This document shows positions 1 to 10,748 of a DNA stretch of 64,000 nt, in pieces. The notes beneath the pieces were generated by a model. It was not told the origin of the DNA and did no database searches. It saw only the letters and a list, made by a program, of their open reading frames with translations. The translations under genes were made by a program, and so were the position numbers. Every line of letters starts with the position of its first letter. Within the stretch, counting starts at the first letter, position 1. Source of the DNA: Microbulbifer halophilus (GTDB lineage Bacteria; Pseudomonadota; Gammaproteobacteria; Pseudomonadales; Cellvibrionaceae); assembly GCF_026183675.1 (NCBI RefSeq), contig NZ_JAPIVK010000008.1, forward strand, positions 62,001 to 126,000, in the 5' to 3' direction.

Positions 1-1
1 G

Positions 2-61
2 CCGATCGACAGTCTCCTCGCCGCGGTGGCGCGCATACATTCTGGACCCGAACGCAACTGA
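2..61 (+). CDS. C-terminal end of an unidentified protein (partial)
   Basis: An open frame enters from the left edge and ends at a TGA at 59-61, giving about 19 residues ending in HSGPERN. It stops 12 bases before the next gene on the same strand, which fits an upstream gene. Too little is visible to name a family, and the frame could be chance. Confidence 0.35.
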   Translation, partial: PIDSLLAAVARIHSGPERN

Positions 62-73
62 ACGGATATCGCA

Positions 74-445
74 ATGCTGGACCATATCGGAATTCATATT
101 CACAGTTACGAGCGCAGCAAGGAGTTCTACCGCCTGGCGCTGGCGCCGCTCGACTACGAACTGATTCTGGAATACGACGACTGGGCCGGTTTCGGCTGGG
201 CCGGCAAACCGAATTTCTGGATCAAGGGCGGCAAGAGCACGGCGCCGAACCTGCACCTCGCCTTTCGCGCCGACGACCGGAAAACCGTGGACGCGTTTCA
301 CAGGGCGGCGCTGGAAGCCGGTGGCACGGACAATGGCGCGCCCGCCGAGCGCCCGGAATACCACGAACACTATTACGCGGCTTTCGTGCGGGACCCGGAT
401 GGGCATAACATAGAGGTTGTCTGTCACACGCCCGGAGACCTGTAA
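74..445 (+). CDS. VOC-family (glyoxalase/bleomycin resistance fold) protein
   Basis: A 123-residue protein of the size of a single vicinal-oxygen-chelate domain. It opens with MLDHIGIHIHSYERSKEFY, the usual first strand and helix of the fold with an early metal-ligand histidine (H4), and ends with FVRDPDGHNIEVV, the characteristic last strand carrying a metal-ligand glutamate. Such proteins act on small molecules with a divalent metal, as lyases, isomerases, dioxygenases or drug-binding proteins. The substrate cannot be read from the sequence. The next gene starts 6 bases downstream, so the two are probably co-transcribed. Confidence 0.85.
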   Translation: MLDHIGIHIHSYERSKEFYRLALAPLDYELILEYDDWAGFGWAGKPNFWIKGGKSTAPNLHLAFRADDRKTVDAFHRAALEAGGTDNGAPAERPEYHEHYYAAFVRDPDGHNIEVVCHTPGDL

Positions 446-451
446 TACATC

Positions 452-1144
452 GTGAAAACTATCGGCCTGCTCGGCGGCATGAGCTGGGAATCCACCCAAG
501 TCTACTACCGCCTCATCAACGAAACCGTACGCGAAAAACTCGGTGGCCTGCACTCGGCGCGCCTGCTGCTGAACAGTATCGACTTCGCCGATATCGAGCC
601 GCTGCAGCGCAACGGCCAGTGGCGGCAGGCCGGCGAGTTGCTGGCGGCCGCGGCCGAGTCCCTGGCCGCCGGTGGGGCCGACTTTCTCGTGCTGTGTACC
701 AACACCATGCACAAGGTGGCGCCGACGATTGAAGCGGCGGTGCCGCTACCGCTGCTGCATATCGCCGATGCCACTGCGGCGGTCATCGAGCAGGCGGGTA
801 TCCGGCGGGTCGGCCTGTTGGGGACCGCGTTTACCATGGAACAGGATTTCTACCGCGGGCGGCTGCTGGAGAAGCACGGTATTGCGGTGGATGTACCGGG
901 AGAGATCGATCGCGCGCTGGTGCACCGGGTTATTTTCGAGGAGCTCTGCCGCGGTACTGTGACGGAGGCGTCCCGGCGTGAGTTCCGCGATATCGTCGCC
1001 CGGCTGCAGGACGCCGGCGCCGAAGCCGTGGTGCTCGGCTGCACGGAGATTGGCCTGCTGTTGCGGCCGGAGGATGTGCCAATACCGCTGTTCGATACCG
1101 CCGAGATTCATGCGCGCGCCGCGGTAGAGCTGGCGCTGAAGTGA
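452..1144 (+). CDS. Aspartate/glutamate racemase family protein
   Basis: A 230-residue protein starting at a GTG, with the family N-terminus IGLLGGMSWEST. The two catalytic cysteines of cofactor-independent racemases are present: Cys82 in VLCTNTMHK and Cys197 in VLGCTEIGLLL. This matches the YgeA-type amino-acid racemase branch, which interconverts L and D forms of acidic or other amino acids in the cytoplasm by a two-base mechanism. Length is normal for the family. The start lies 6 bases after the preceding stop, suggesting a two-gene transcript with the VOC gene. The exact substrate is not known. Confidence 0.88.
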   Translation: MKTIGLLGGMSWESTQVYYRLINETVREKLGGLHSARLLLNSIDFADIEPLQRNGQWRQAGELLAAAAESLAAGGADFLVLCTNTMHKVAPTIEAAVPLPLLHIADATAAVIEQAGIRRVGLLGTAFTMEQDFYRGRLLEKHGIAVDVPGEIDRALVHRVIFEELCRGTVTEASRREFRDIVARLQDAGAEAVVLGCTEIGLLLRPEDVPIPLFDTAEIHARAAVELALK

Positions 1145-1183
1145 TAAGATGCCGGCTCAGAATAACAACTGGGCAACGGATTC

Positions 1184-2326
1184 ATGCAGGAAGTCTTTAT
1201 CACCGGGAGCGGCAGCTTTTTACCCGGTGCACCGGTGGGCAATCGCGAGATGGAATCGCGCATCGGCCTGCTCGGTGAGCACAGCCGCAAGCTCAAGGCG
1301 CTGACACTGCGCCAGAACGGCATCCGCACGCGCCACTACGCCATCGATGCCGACGGCAATTACCGCTTTACCAACGCGCAGATGGCCGCCCGTGCGGTAG
1401 AGGCGGCCTGCGACAGTGCCCGGCGCGATCCGGCGCAACTGCAATACCTCGCCTGCAGCACCACCCAGGCCGACCTGCTGGTACCGGGTATCGCCAGCAG
1501 TGTGCATGGAGAGTTGGGCGGCACTCCGCTGGGCGGCACCCCGCTGGAGATCAGTTCCCACCAGAGTGTCTGCGGCAGCAGCATGATGGCGATCAAGTCC
1601 GCCTGGCTGAATATCCGCGCCGGTGAGCACCGCGTCGCCGCCGCTAGCGGCAGCGAGTTTTCCAGCCGCTGGTTCCAGCCGGATTTCTACCGCGCGCTGG
1701 ATTTCTCCAGCATGGACATGGATGAGGCGCTGCAGTACGAATTCCTGCGCTGGACCCTGTCGGACGGTGCCGGTGCACTGGTACTGGAGGACGAACCGGA
1801 TCCGGATCGCCCCTGCCTGAAAATCGACTGGATCGAACAGAAATCCTTTGCCGACCGCTTCCCCACTTGCATGTACGCCGGCGCCTTCGGCAGCGGCCCG
1901 GAGGACTCCCGTCCCTGGTCCCACTACGGCTCGCCCGGCGCCGCCTACGAACGCGGTGCCATCATCCTGCGGCAGGATTTCGACCTGCTGGAGCAGATGT
2001 TCCCGGTGTGGATGGGGTATTTCCTCGAGGTGCTGGACAAGCACAATCTGTCGCCGCGGGATATCCGCTACTTCCTGCCGCACTACTCGGCCCGTTCCCT
2101 GGGCGAGCGGATGAAGACACTGCTGACCCGCTCCGCCGCAATGATTCCGGAGGAGCGCTGGCGCAACCACCAGCGGGAAGTCGGGAATGTGGGCTCCGCT
2201 TCGGTTTTTCTGCTGATCGACCGGCTGCTGCGGGAGGAAAAGTTGCAGCGGGGCGATCGCATACTGTGTTTCGTACCGGAGAGCGGTCGTTGCCTGGCCT
2301 CGTTTATGGGGCTGACGGTGGTGTAG
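1184..2326 (+). CDS. Divergent beta-ketoacyl-ACP synthase III-like enzyme
   Basis: A 380-residue thiolase-fold protein with the FabH-type triad: Cys130 in the motif HQSVCGSSM, His300 in LPHYSAR and Asn335 in GNVGSASVF. The family condenses an acyl-CoA or acyl starter with malonyl-ACP, or moves an acyl group to another acceptor. The sequence around the triad differs from housekeeping FabH, and another KAS III lies at 54942-56087, so a specialised role is likely. It is followed after 87 bases by a haem-oxygenase-like diiron oxidase candidate and then a protein of unknown function, all on the same strand. I infer that the three act together on an acyl or beta-keto substrate; the product is unknown. 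Confidence 0.82.
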   Translation: MQEVFITGSGSFLPGAPVGNREMESRIGLLGEHSRKLKALTLRQNGIRTRHYAIDADGNYRFTNAQMAARAVEAACDSARRDPAQLQYLACSTTQADLLVPGIASSVHGELGGTPLGGTPLEISSHQSVCGSSMMAIKSAWLNIRAGEHRVAAASGSEFSSRWFQPDFYRALDFSSMDMDEALQYEFLRWTLSDGAGALVLEDEPDPDRPCLKIDWIEQKSFADRFPTCMYAGAFGSGPEDSRPWSHYGSPGAAYERGAIILRQDFDLLEQMFPVWMGYFLEVLDKHNLSPRDIRYFLPHYSARSLGERMKTLLTRSAAMIPEERWRNHQREVGNVGSASVFLLIDRLLREEKLQRGDRILCFVPESGRCLASFMGLTVV

Positions 2327-2413
2327 CGGCGGCTTTACAGGCGGGGCAAGTGCACCCGTCTCTGTCGTTGCCGCGGGCTCCGCCCCTCGAAGTGAGAACA
2401 AAAAGGTAGAGAT

Positions 2414-3094
2414 ATGGAAGTTGTAGAAAACGAATCCACAGCGGTGATCCGCGAACTCGGCAAGACCTGGGCGGATTTCGAGGGTCGCCTGGTAAAGGTG
2501 CCGATCATTGCCCGGGGGCTGCGCGGCGCCCTGCGGCTGGAGGACTACCGGCTGTTGCTGCACGATCACTACCAGCAGGTGCTCGACGGCTCCCGCTGGA
2601 TTGCCTGCGCGGTCTCGTCCATCGGTCGCGAGCACCTGGAGCTGCGATCGCGTTTTCTCGAGCACGCGCGCACCGAGCACCGCGACTACGAAATGCTAGA
2701 GCGGGACTATGAATCCGCGGGCGGCGATATCGCGGCGCTGCGCCGCGGCCGCCAGAATATCGGTTCCCGGGCGCTGTCCGCCTGGATGTTCCAGTGCGCC
2801 GGCCGGCCCGATCCGCTGGACCTGCTGGGAGCCATGTTTATCATCGAGGGCTTGGGCAAGCACTTCGCCGGAATTTTTGCCCGCGCCCTGCAACAACATC
2901 TGGGGCTCGAGCCCGGCCAGGTTTCATTTTATCGTTATCACGCCGAGCATGACGAAGACCACCTGGGAGAACTGCAGGAGGTGCTGGAGTCGGGCGTGTT
3001 GCAGGTCGACGGCCTGGCGGAGCGGATACTGGAGACGGCGCGGGTGACCGGGCGGCTCTATCTGTTGCAATTGGAAGAGTTGGGGAACTACTAA
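2414..3094 (+). CDS. Haem-oxygenase-like diiron oxidase (HDO) candidate
   Basis: A 226-residue all-helical protein. Its C-terminal helix has the HxxxDxxH motif (H176, D180, H183 in YHAEHDEDH), and earlier helices offer carboxylate and histidine ligands (E83, H89, E145 in MFIIEGLGKH). These are hallmarks of the HDO group, to which SznF, UndA and BesC belong, whose members oxidise amines, fatty acids or amino acids with O2. TenA and PqqC share the fold but lack the diiron set. A clear Shine-Dalgarno-like AGGTAGAG precedes the ATG. It follows the KAS III gene on the same strand, so the substrate may be that enzyme's product, perhaps a carboxylic or beta-keto acid. That link is inference. Confidence 0.75.
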   Translation: MEVVENESTAVIRELGKTWADFEGRLVKVPIIARGLRGALRLEDYRLLLHDHYQQVLDGSRWIACAVSSIGREHLELRSRFLEHARTEHRDYEMLERDYESAGGDIAALRRGRQNIGSRALSAWMFQCAGRPDPLDLLGAMFIIEGLGKHFAGIFARALQQHLGLEPGQVSFYRYHAEHDEDHLGELQEVLESGVLQVDGLAERILETARVTGRLYLLQLEELGNY

Positions 3095-3117
3095 CGCAGC
3101 GCGGGATTAGTTCCGGG

Positions 3118-3227
3118 AGCTGGAGCGGGGTGCGCCTTTCCGGGACACGCCGTTAATACGTCCCTGTAGGCTTGTCTGCGAGGTCCCTCTCGCAGACAGT
3201 CCCGGAAAGGCGCACCCCGCTCCAGCT
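3118..3227. repeat. R1 hairpin repeat, copy a (28-54-28)
   Basis: A perfect 28-bp inverted repeat (3118-3145 and 3200-3227) surrounds a 54-base core (3146-3199). The core contains its own 9-bp hairpin, 3174-3182 paired with 3189-3197. The same core occurs at 10777, 43370 and 51446 and, inverted, at 46187 and 59210. It lies between the HDO candidate and the next gene. No T-run follows, so it is not an obvious intrinsic terminator. Confidence 0.9.
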
Positions 3228-3286
3228 AGTGCTACCGGCTGACCTCGTGGATTTCTAAACCTGAACCACTGAATTGAGAGACTGGC

Positions 3287-4201
3287 ATGAGCTGGAACAG
3301 TGATTTCGAAAACGAACGCATCGACCGCCGCGACCCCAACCCCTGGCTGGCGCTCTACCTGGACCGCAGTCTGCCGATCCACGAGCCGGCCAAGAAGGCA
3401 CTGCTGGCCGGCAACAACACCTGGTCGCGCCGCCTGCTGCTGCCGGTGGTGCGGCCGCTGGCGCGGCTCAGTATCGTGCTGGTGCAGCTGCTGCGCATCG
3501 TCATTCCCGAGCGCTGGAATTCGTCGCGGCTGCTGCACAGAACCATCTACTGGGGCCTCAAGTATTTCGTCCGCCGCGATGCCAACTACCTGATACTGCG
3601 CCATTTCCATATCGGCACCGAGATGCTGCAGTTTATCGCCGACAATGTCCGCGAGGTAAAAATAGACAGCACCCGGCCTCTGCGCCCGCGCAACCTCGAG
3701 GATCTGCTGCAGGACACCTTCCTGATCCACGACCTGAATATCTACAATTTTATCGCCGAGCTGAACGAACAGTTGCGCCGCGACGACCGCGATATCGACG
3801 CCGCCGACCGGCTGGATTTCTCCGCCATTACCGACGGCGAATTCGAGCTGGATGCGGGCGGGAACCACGTCACCAATGTGCTCGACCTGCAGACCGCGAT
3901 CGAGATGTACACGCCGCTCTACGCGCTCTTCCTGTCCGACCACGACTTCTGGCGCGCCAGCAATTCCCTGCAGCTGGACGAAACCGTCTCCATCTATATC
4001 GGCAAGCTGTTGAACGACGGCATGGCCCTGTCGCTGGTCAGCAACCGCCACCCGATGGTGCCGCACACGACACTGCAGGCCGGTTTTCGCCTGATGTTGC
4101 ACGGGCTGGATGCAGAGTTGCTGCACGGCTACCTGCGCCGCTTGAAGTCGGAGAGCCGCTATTCCGGTGAAATGCAACGCGAAATATCGGAGCCTGCCTG
4201 A
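3287..4201 (+). CDS. Protein of unknown function (304 aa)
   Basis: I do not recognise a named family. The protein starts with an acidic region (FENERIDRRDPNPWLALYLD), has a moderately hydrophobic stretch at about residues 55-75 (RPLARLSIVLVQLLRIVIP) that could contact the membrane, then a long mostly helical body with histidine-rich motifs such as LRHFHIGTEM and FLIHDLNIYNF. It follows the KAS III and HDO genes with the R1a repeat in between. Its last 43 bases overlap convergently with the end of the MFS gene on the other strand. A role with the two upstream enzymes is possible but is based only on position. Confidence 0.8.
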   Translation: MSWNSDFENERIDRRDPNPWLALYLDRSLPIHEPAKKALLAGNNTWSRRLLLPVVRPLARLSIVLVQLLRIVIPERWNSSRLLHRTIYWGLKYFVRRDANYLILRHFHIGTEMLQFIADNVREVKIDSTRPLRPRNLEDLLQDTFLIHDLNIYNFIAELNEQLRRDDRDIDAADRLDFSAITDGEFELDAGGNHVTNVLDLQTAIEMYTPLYALFLSDHDFWRASNSLQLDETVSIYIGKLLNDGMALSLVSNRHPMVPHTTLQAGFRLMLHGLDAELLHGYLRRLKSESRYSGEMQREISEPA

Positions 4202-5364
4202 GTCTGCCCTGTCCCGGCTGGTTCGCGGCCACACAGGAGCAGCGCTGCGAGTAGCGCTGCGGCGCCGACCGCCGCCGTGGCGGGCCCGAGCAGCGCGATC
4301 TGTGTGTGCGCAATCACCTGCCCCCCGAGTAGGGCACCACCGGCGATGCCCAGGTTACAGAGGGATATATTCAGTGAAGCGGCAAAGGCGTCCGCATCCG
4401 GTGCCGCCAGCATGACCCGCACCTGGCAGGTGACGAAAGCCGCGGTGTGTGCTGCACCCCAGACGGCGACCAGAAGGAATGTGGCGAGCGCGGATCCGGA
4501 GGCGAGGGGCAGGGCCGCAACCGTTACCGCCAGTATCGCCGCGATCAGTGCGGTCAATGTTGTCGGCAACTGTTCCACTCTCCGCGCCGCCAGCCAGTTG
4601 CCCAACACACCCGCGATGCCGAAAATCAGCAGCGCCGGTGCCAGCAACTGCTCGCGCAGGCCGCCGATGCGGACCACCAGCGCGGCGATATAACTGTAGC
4701 TGGTAAACATCGCGGTAAACAGCAACGCGGACAGCAGCAGGTGGCCGAGAAAGCGGGGGCGGCGCAATACGCCGACAGCGCCTGTACCCGCGCCACTGCC
4801 GTGTCGTTCCAGGGTCGGCAGGCTGGATCGCACCGCGATAGCGGCCAGCGCTGCCAGAACGCCCAGCGCGGTAAATACCGCCCGCCAACCGACGGTACCC
4901 GCCGCCGCCACTCCCGCCGGAACTATGGCGACTGTGGCGACCACTGTACCGAGGTTCACCCAACCGAGGGCGCGGCCGGCGTTGCCGCGACCGGCCACCT
5001 GTGCGGCCGCACTGCTGGCCACGCCGATAAATACCGTCAATGCCGTGCCCTGTGCCAGGCGCACACCGAGCAGTAGTGGAAAGGAAGGTGCGGCGGCCGC
5101 GGCCAGGTTGCCCAGGCAGAACAGCAGCAGGCAGGCCCCAAGCAGGTTCCGCGGTTGCCAGTGTTCGCTGAGCAGGGTGGCGGCGGGGCCAAACAGTGCC
5201 GCTGCCAGGGCAAATCCGGACACCAGCCAGCCCGCCGTGGACAGGGAAACGCCCAGGTCGGCGGCCAGTATCGGCAGTAGCCCGATGGCGACAAATTCCA
5301 CTGTCGCAATCACCGCGGTGGCGATGGCAAGCGCGGGAACTGCCGCACCGCCGCGTCCCGTCAC
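4159..5364 (-). CDS. MFS transporter, DHA1/Bcr-type
   Basis: A 401-residue very hydrophobic protein with about 12 predicted membrane segments in two halves. After the second helix it has GFALAAALFGPAATLLSEHW, and the third helix carries LLLGVRLAQG, typical of major facilitator drug:proton antiporters. The start codon overlaps the stop of the upstream SDR gene by 4 bases, so they are translationally coupled. A TetR regulator is divergent from the pair. Export of a small toxic compound is the usual role in this arrangement; the substrate is unknown. The gene ends inside the convergent unknown gene (43-base overlap). Confidence 0.88.
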   Translation of the reverse strand: MTGRGGAAVPALAIATAVIATVEFVAIGLLPILAADLGVSLSTAGWLVSGFALAAALFGPAATLLSEHWQPRNLLGACLLLFCLGNLAAAAAPSFPLLLGVRLAQGTALTVFIGVASSAAAQVAGRGNAGRALGWVNLGTVVATVAIVPAGVAAAGTVGWRAVFTALGVLAALAAIAVRSSLPTLERHGSGAGTGAVGVLRRPRFLGHLLLSALLFTAMFTSYSYIAALVVRIGGLREQLLAPALLIFGIAGVLGNWLAARRVEQLPTTLTALIAAILAVTVAALPLASGSALATFLLVAVWGAAHTAAFVTCQVRVMLAAPDADAFAASLNISLCNLGIAGGALLGGQVIAHTQIALLGPATAAVGAAALLAALLLCGREPAGTGQTQAGSDISRCISPE

Positions 5365-6101
5365 GCGTTACTGCCGCCGTCGATGGTGAACTCGGCGCCG
5401 GTGACCGAACGCCCGTCGGGGCCCGCCAGCCACGCGACCATGCCGGCGATATCCGAGGGTTCGTTGTAGCGTTGTATCGCCATGGTGCCGCGCTGCATAT
5501 CGGACAGTTCGCCATCGGCCGGGTTCATGTCGGTATCGGTGGAACCGGGATGGATCACATTGACGTTGATCCGGCGCTCGCCCAGGTCCCGCGCCAGGCC
5601 GCGGGTAAATCCGACCAGGGCCGCCTTGCTCATCGCATAGAGACCGATACCGGGCCAGGGCACCTGCAGCGCCAGGTTGCTGCCGATGGTCAGAATGCGC
5701 CCGCCGTCGGGCATATGCCGCAGCGCGGCCTTGCTGGCCCCGAATACTGCGCGCACATTGATATCCATGGTGCGATCGAAATCTTCCAGCGTCAGCTGAT
5801 CGATAGTGCCCGTGTGAAAGATACCAGCGTTGTTGATGAGAATATCGATAGCGCCGTAGCGCGCGGCCACTTCCTCCACCGCAGCTTCCAGCGCCTGCGC
5901 ATCGCGGTTATCGGCCCGCAGTGCCAGCGCCTCGCCGCCGGCGGACTCGATTTCGCGGACCAGGGTGTCGGCGCCGTCACGCGACTGGCTGTAGGTGATC
6001 GCGACCCTGGCACCGTCTCCGGCCAACCGCTGAGCAATGGCCGCGCCTATGCCGCGGCCGCCGCCGGTTACCAGTGCCGTTTTTCCCGTTAGTGGTTGCA
6101 T
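5361..6101 (-). CDS. SDR-family NAD(P)-dependent oxidoreductase
   Basis: A 246-residue classical short-chain dehydrogenase. The nucleotide-binding motif TGGGRGIG is at residues 12-19, followed by NNAG at 90-93, and the catalytic set is Ser141, Tyr155 and Lys159 (YAMSK). The C-terminus GAEFTIDGGSNA is typical of FabG-like members. A good GGAG ribosome-binding site precedes the ATG. It forms a two-gene operon with the MFS transporter and is divergent from a TetR gene, so it is probably induced by the ligand of that regulator. The substrate is not evident. Confidence 0.9.
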   Translation of the reverse strand: MQPLTGKTALVTGGGRGIGAAIAQRLAGDGARVAITYSQSRDGADTLVREIESAGGEALALRADNRDAQALEAAVEEVAARYGAIDILINNAGIFHTGTIDQLTLEDFDRTMDINVRAVFGASKAALRHMPDGGRILTIGSNLALQVPWPGIGLYAMSKAALVGFTRGLARDLGERRINVNVIHPGSTDTDMNPADGELSDMQRGTMAIQRYNEPSDIAGMVAWLAGPDGRSVTGAEFTIDGGSNA

Positions 6102-6175
6102 CGTTCAATCTCCTATTTTGTAGTGATCGATACATAATATGGGCGACTTGCCATCTCGGGTCAAGTGGGTTATTA

Positions 6176-6185
6176 AATGATCATT
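6176..6185. promoter_or_regulatory. Candidate TetR operator palindrome
   Basis: The 106-base gap between the divergent SDR and TetR genes contains the perfect palindrome AATGATCATT, 22 bases before the TetR start. A TetR dimer would be expected to bind in this gap to control both directions. The site is short and the assignment tentative. Confidence 0.35.
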
Positions 6186-6207
6186 ACAGAATTGATGGAG
6201 GAAGGTC

Positions 6208-6822
6208 ATGGGTGAACGGGGACGACCGCGCAATTTCGATCGCCGGCAGGCGCTGCGCTGCGCGATGGAACTCTTCTGGCGAAAGGGCTTTGACAACACC
6301 TCAATGGCCGATTTGACGGAAGCCATGGGGCTCAGGCCGCCCAGTATCTACGCCGCATTTGGCAGCAAGGAAGCCTTGTTCAACGAGGCCCTGGAGCTCT
6401 ATGTGGCCAGCGAGGGCCGGGAGATCTGGGACGGAATAGACACGGCGCCGAGCGCCCGCGCGGCGATGGAGCACCTGCTGAAATCCACCGCCAGGAGTTA
6501 CACCGCGGGGCCGGGGTTACGGGGCTGCATGGTCGTGCTGGCGGCGCCGCAGATGGAGGGGGCCAACGCCGCGGTGAGCGAGCGCCTGAAAGCCGAGCGC
6601 GCCGGCAATGTGGCGGTACTGGAACGGCGCCTGAAACGCGCCGTATCCGAGGGCGAGATAGCGCCGCGAGTCAGCTGCCGGGCCATCGCCAATTACTTTG
6701 CCACTGTTCAGCACGGCATGTCGATACAGGCCCGCGACGGCGCTTCGCGACGCGCACTGCTGGCGGTGGCCGACTGTGCCATGGCCGGCTGGGATGCACT
6801 AGTAGGCCGCTCGCAAAGTTAG
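6208..6822 (+). CDS. TetR-family transcriptional regulator
   Basis: A 204-residue protein with an N-terminal helix-turn-helix (about residues 10-56: ALRCAMELFWRKGFDNTSM, then LTEAMGLRPPSIYAAFGSKEAL), classic for TetR. The C-terminal ligand domain follows the common YXAF-type pattern (GLRGCMVVLAA). It starts 106 bases from the divergent SDR-MFS operon, so it most likely represses that operon and itself, with release by a small hydrophobic ligand. An AGGAAGGTC sequence precedes the ATG as ribosome-binding site. Confidence 0.9.
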   Translation: MGERGRPRNFDRRQALRCAMELFWRKGFDNTSMADLTEAMGLRPPSIYAAFGSKEALFNEALELYVASEGREIWDGIDTAPSARAAMEHLLKSTARSYTAGPGLRGCMVVLAAPQMEGANAAVSERLKAERAGNVAVLERRLKRAVSEGEIAPRVSCRAIANYFATVQHGMSIQARDGASRRALLAVADCAMAGWDALVGRSQS

Positions 6823-6867
6823 GTAACAGTTCGCTTCGCCAAATCGTCCGGTTCTGCGTTGAGAAAG

Positions 6868-7045
6868 CTTGAACCTGAATCCGTGACTTCAGGTCGGATG
6901 CAGAGCGTAAGATATTGGCGTCACAGTGGATTTTCCGAAGGAGTGGCGTATCGGTGACTACGGCCGACTGAGGAAAATTCGCTGTGGCGTCAAGAGCTTG
7001 CGCTCGGCGCCGTCATGAAGTCACGGATTCAGGTTGAAGTAACGC
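6868..7045. repeat. Long imperfect hairpin element with 20-bp terminal inverted repeats
   Basis: The sequence AACCTGAATCCGTGACTTCA near 6872-6891 reappears as its perfect reverse complement near 7017-7036. Inside, segments at about 6913-6933 and 6974-6994 are also about 80% complementary, so most of the roughly 178 bases can fold back. It contains no gene and looks like a small non-autonomous element or a large regulatory hairpin. It is in the 515-base gap before katG. The rest of that gap holds the katG promoter. Confidence 0.6.
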
Positions 7046-7197
7046 TGCTATTCCAGCGCTTTCTCGCCTTGATCTGAACGGTTTGGCTGTGTTCCTTTGT
7101 TACCGAACTGTACAAGCAGCCCACTGGCCGGTCGTTGAGAGATGCTGAAAGCGCCATTCGCGCCCGGACCCGTCGCGGGCAGACCTCCCTCCCCCAT

Positions 7198-9551
<2,354 letters not shown>

Positions 9552-9605
9552 TCCCATCTCTCACAGGATGTGATCGGGGCCGCAACCGGGTTGTGGTCCC
9601 TGAGA

Positions 9606-9635
9606 ACGGCGGTGTCGAACGACACCGCCGTTTTT
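9606..9635 (+). terminator. Intrinsic terminator after katG
   Basis: A near-perfect 12-bp GC-rich stem (9606-9617 with 9620-9631) with a short loop is followed directly by a run of five T (9631-9635). It lies 55 bases after the katG stop. Confidence 0.88.
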
Positions 9636-9736
9636 CGTCGGCGCGCCGGATCGCGACCGCCGCGCCATCCTCCCCGATTGTCCCCGCCGCCGTCGCCGCG
9701 TTAGCATAATCGCCCATAACGCAGCCGGTATCCCCC

Positions 9737-10723
9737 ATGTCCCAGAGTCAGCACCCCTACGACGCCCTTACCCCGGATACCGTTATCGACTGTGTCGAAA
9801 GCACCGGGCTGATCAGCGACGTGCGCATCTTTCCCCTGAACAGCTACGAAAATCGCGTCTACCAGGTGGGCATCGAGGACAGTGAACCGCTGATCGCGAA
9901 GTTCTATCGCCCCGGCCGCTGGAGCGACGAGCAGATCCTGGAGGAGCACCGCTTCACCCTGGAACTGGCGGCGGCGGAGATCCCGGTGGTGGCGCCGCTG
10001 ACGTTCGACGGCCGCACCCTGATGGAACACCAGGGTTTCCGCTTTGCGCTCTTCCCGCGGCGCGGCGGCCGCCAGGTGGAGCTGGACAACTTCGAACACC
10101 TGGAGCAGGTGGGCACCATGCTCGGGCGCATCCACGCGGTGGGCAGTGCGCGCCCGTTCGAATACCGCCCGGCGCTGACACTGCAGCATTTCGCCATCGA
10201 CAGCCGCGAGTTCATCCTGCGGGGTGACTTCCTGCCGCGGGAAAACCGCGAGGCCTACGACACCATCACCGCGGATATCATCGAGCGCATCCAGCCCGTC
10301 TTCGAGCAGGACTGGCAGACGCTGCGCCTGCACGGCGACTGCCACGCCGGCAATTTCCTCTGGCGCTACGAAACCCCCTGGTTCGTCGACCTGGACGACT
10401 GCCTGACCGGTCCCGCGATCCAGGATATCTGGATGCTGCTCTCCGGCGACCGCGTCGACCGGACCGCCTACCTGGACGCGGTGATCGAGGGCTACGAGAC
10501 CTTTTCCCGCTTCAATCCGCAGGAACTGCAACTGATCGAACCGCTGCGCTGCCTGCGACAGATGAATCACGCCGCCTGGCTGGCGCGGCGCTGGCAGGAC
10601 CCGGCATTCCCGATGGCGTTTCCGTGGTTCAATAGCCCGCGCTACTGGGCCGAGCATATACTGGCACTGCGCGAGCAGCAGTCGGCACTGCAGGAGCCGC
10701 CGCTGACGCTGGGGGCGGTGTAA
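9737..10723 (+). CDS. srkA: Stress-response serine/threonine kinase SrkA (YihE/RdoA)
   Basis: A 328-residue protein of the aminoglycoside phosphotransferase/choline kinase fold. It has the SrkA start LNSYENRVYQVGIED, the catalytic loop LHGDCHAGNFLW and the metal-binding DLDDCLTGPAIQDIWML. Length and motifs match E. coli SrkA, a cytoplasmic kinase that protects cells from stress-induced death. It stands alone after the katG terminator and is followed by two repeats before cysE. The proximity to katG fits a stress theme but is not evidence of co-regulation. Confidence 0.92.
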   Translation: MSQSQHPYDALTPDTVIDCVESTGLISDVRIFPLNSYENRVYQVGIEDSEPLIAKFYRPGRWSDEQILEEHRFTLELAAAEIPVVAPLTFDGRTLMEHQGFRFALFPRRGGRQVELDNFEHLEQVGTMLGRIHAVGSARPFEYRPALTLQHFAIDSREFILRGDFLPRENREAYDTITADIIERIQPVFEQDWQTLRLHGDCHAGNFLWRYETPWFVDLDDCLTGPAIQDIWMLLSGDRVDRTAYLDAVIEGYETFSRFNPQELQLIEPLRCLRQMNHAAWLARRWQDPAFPMAFPWFNSPRYWAEHILALREQQSALQEPPLTLGAV

Positions 10724-10748
10724 GGTGGACGGCGGGTTTTGTTCTGGG

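Noticed and set aside
1220-2680. Long minus-strand open frame opposite the ketosynthase and HDO genes
   Set aside because: Low-complexity, high-GC antisense frame with no family resemblance; the plus-strand genes have clear catalytic motifs.
3118-3227. R1 repeats as integron attC sites
   Set aside because: No GTTRRRY/RYYYAAC pair at the ends, the arms are perfectly rather than imperfectly paired, and no integrase or cassette array is present.
3200-3227. R1 hairpins as ordinary intrinsic terminators
   Set aside because: The long stems lack a following T-run, and copy f lies between divergent genes where no terminator is needed.
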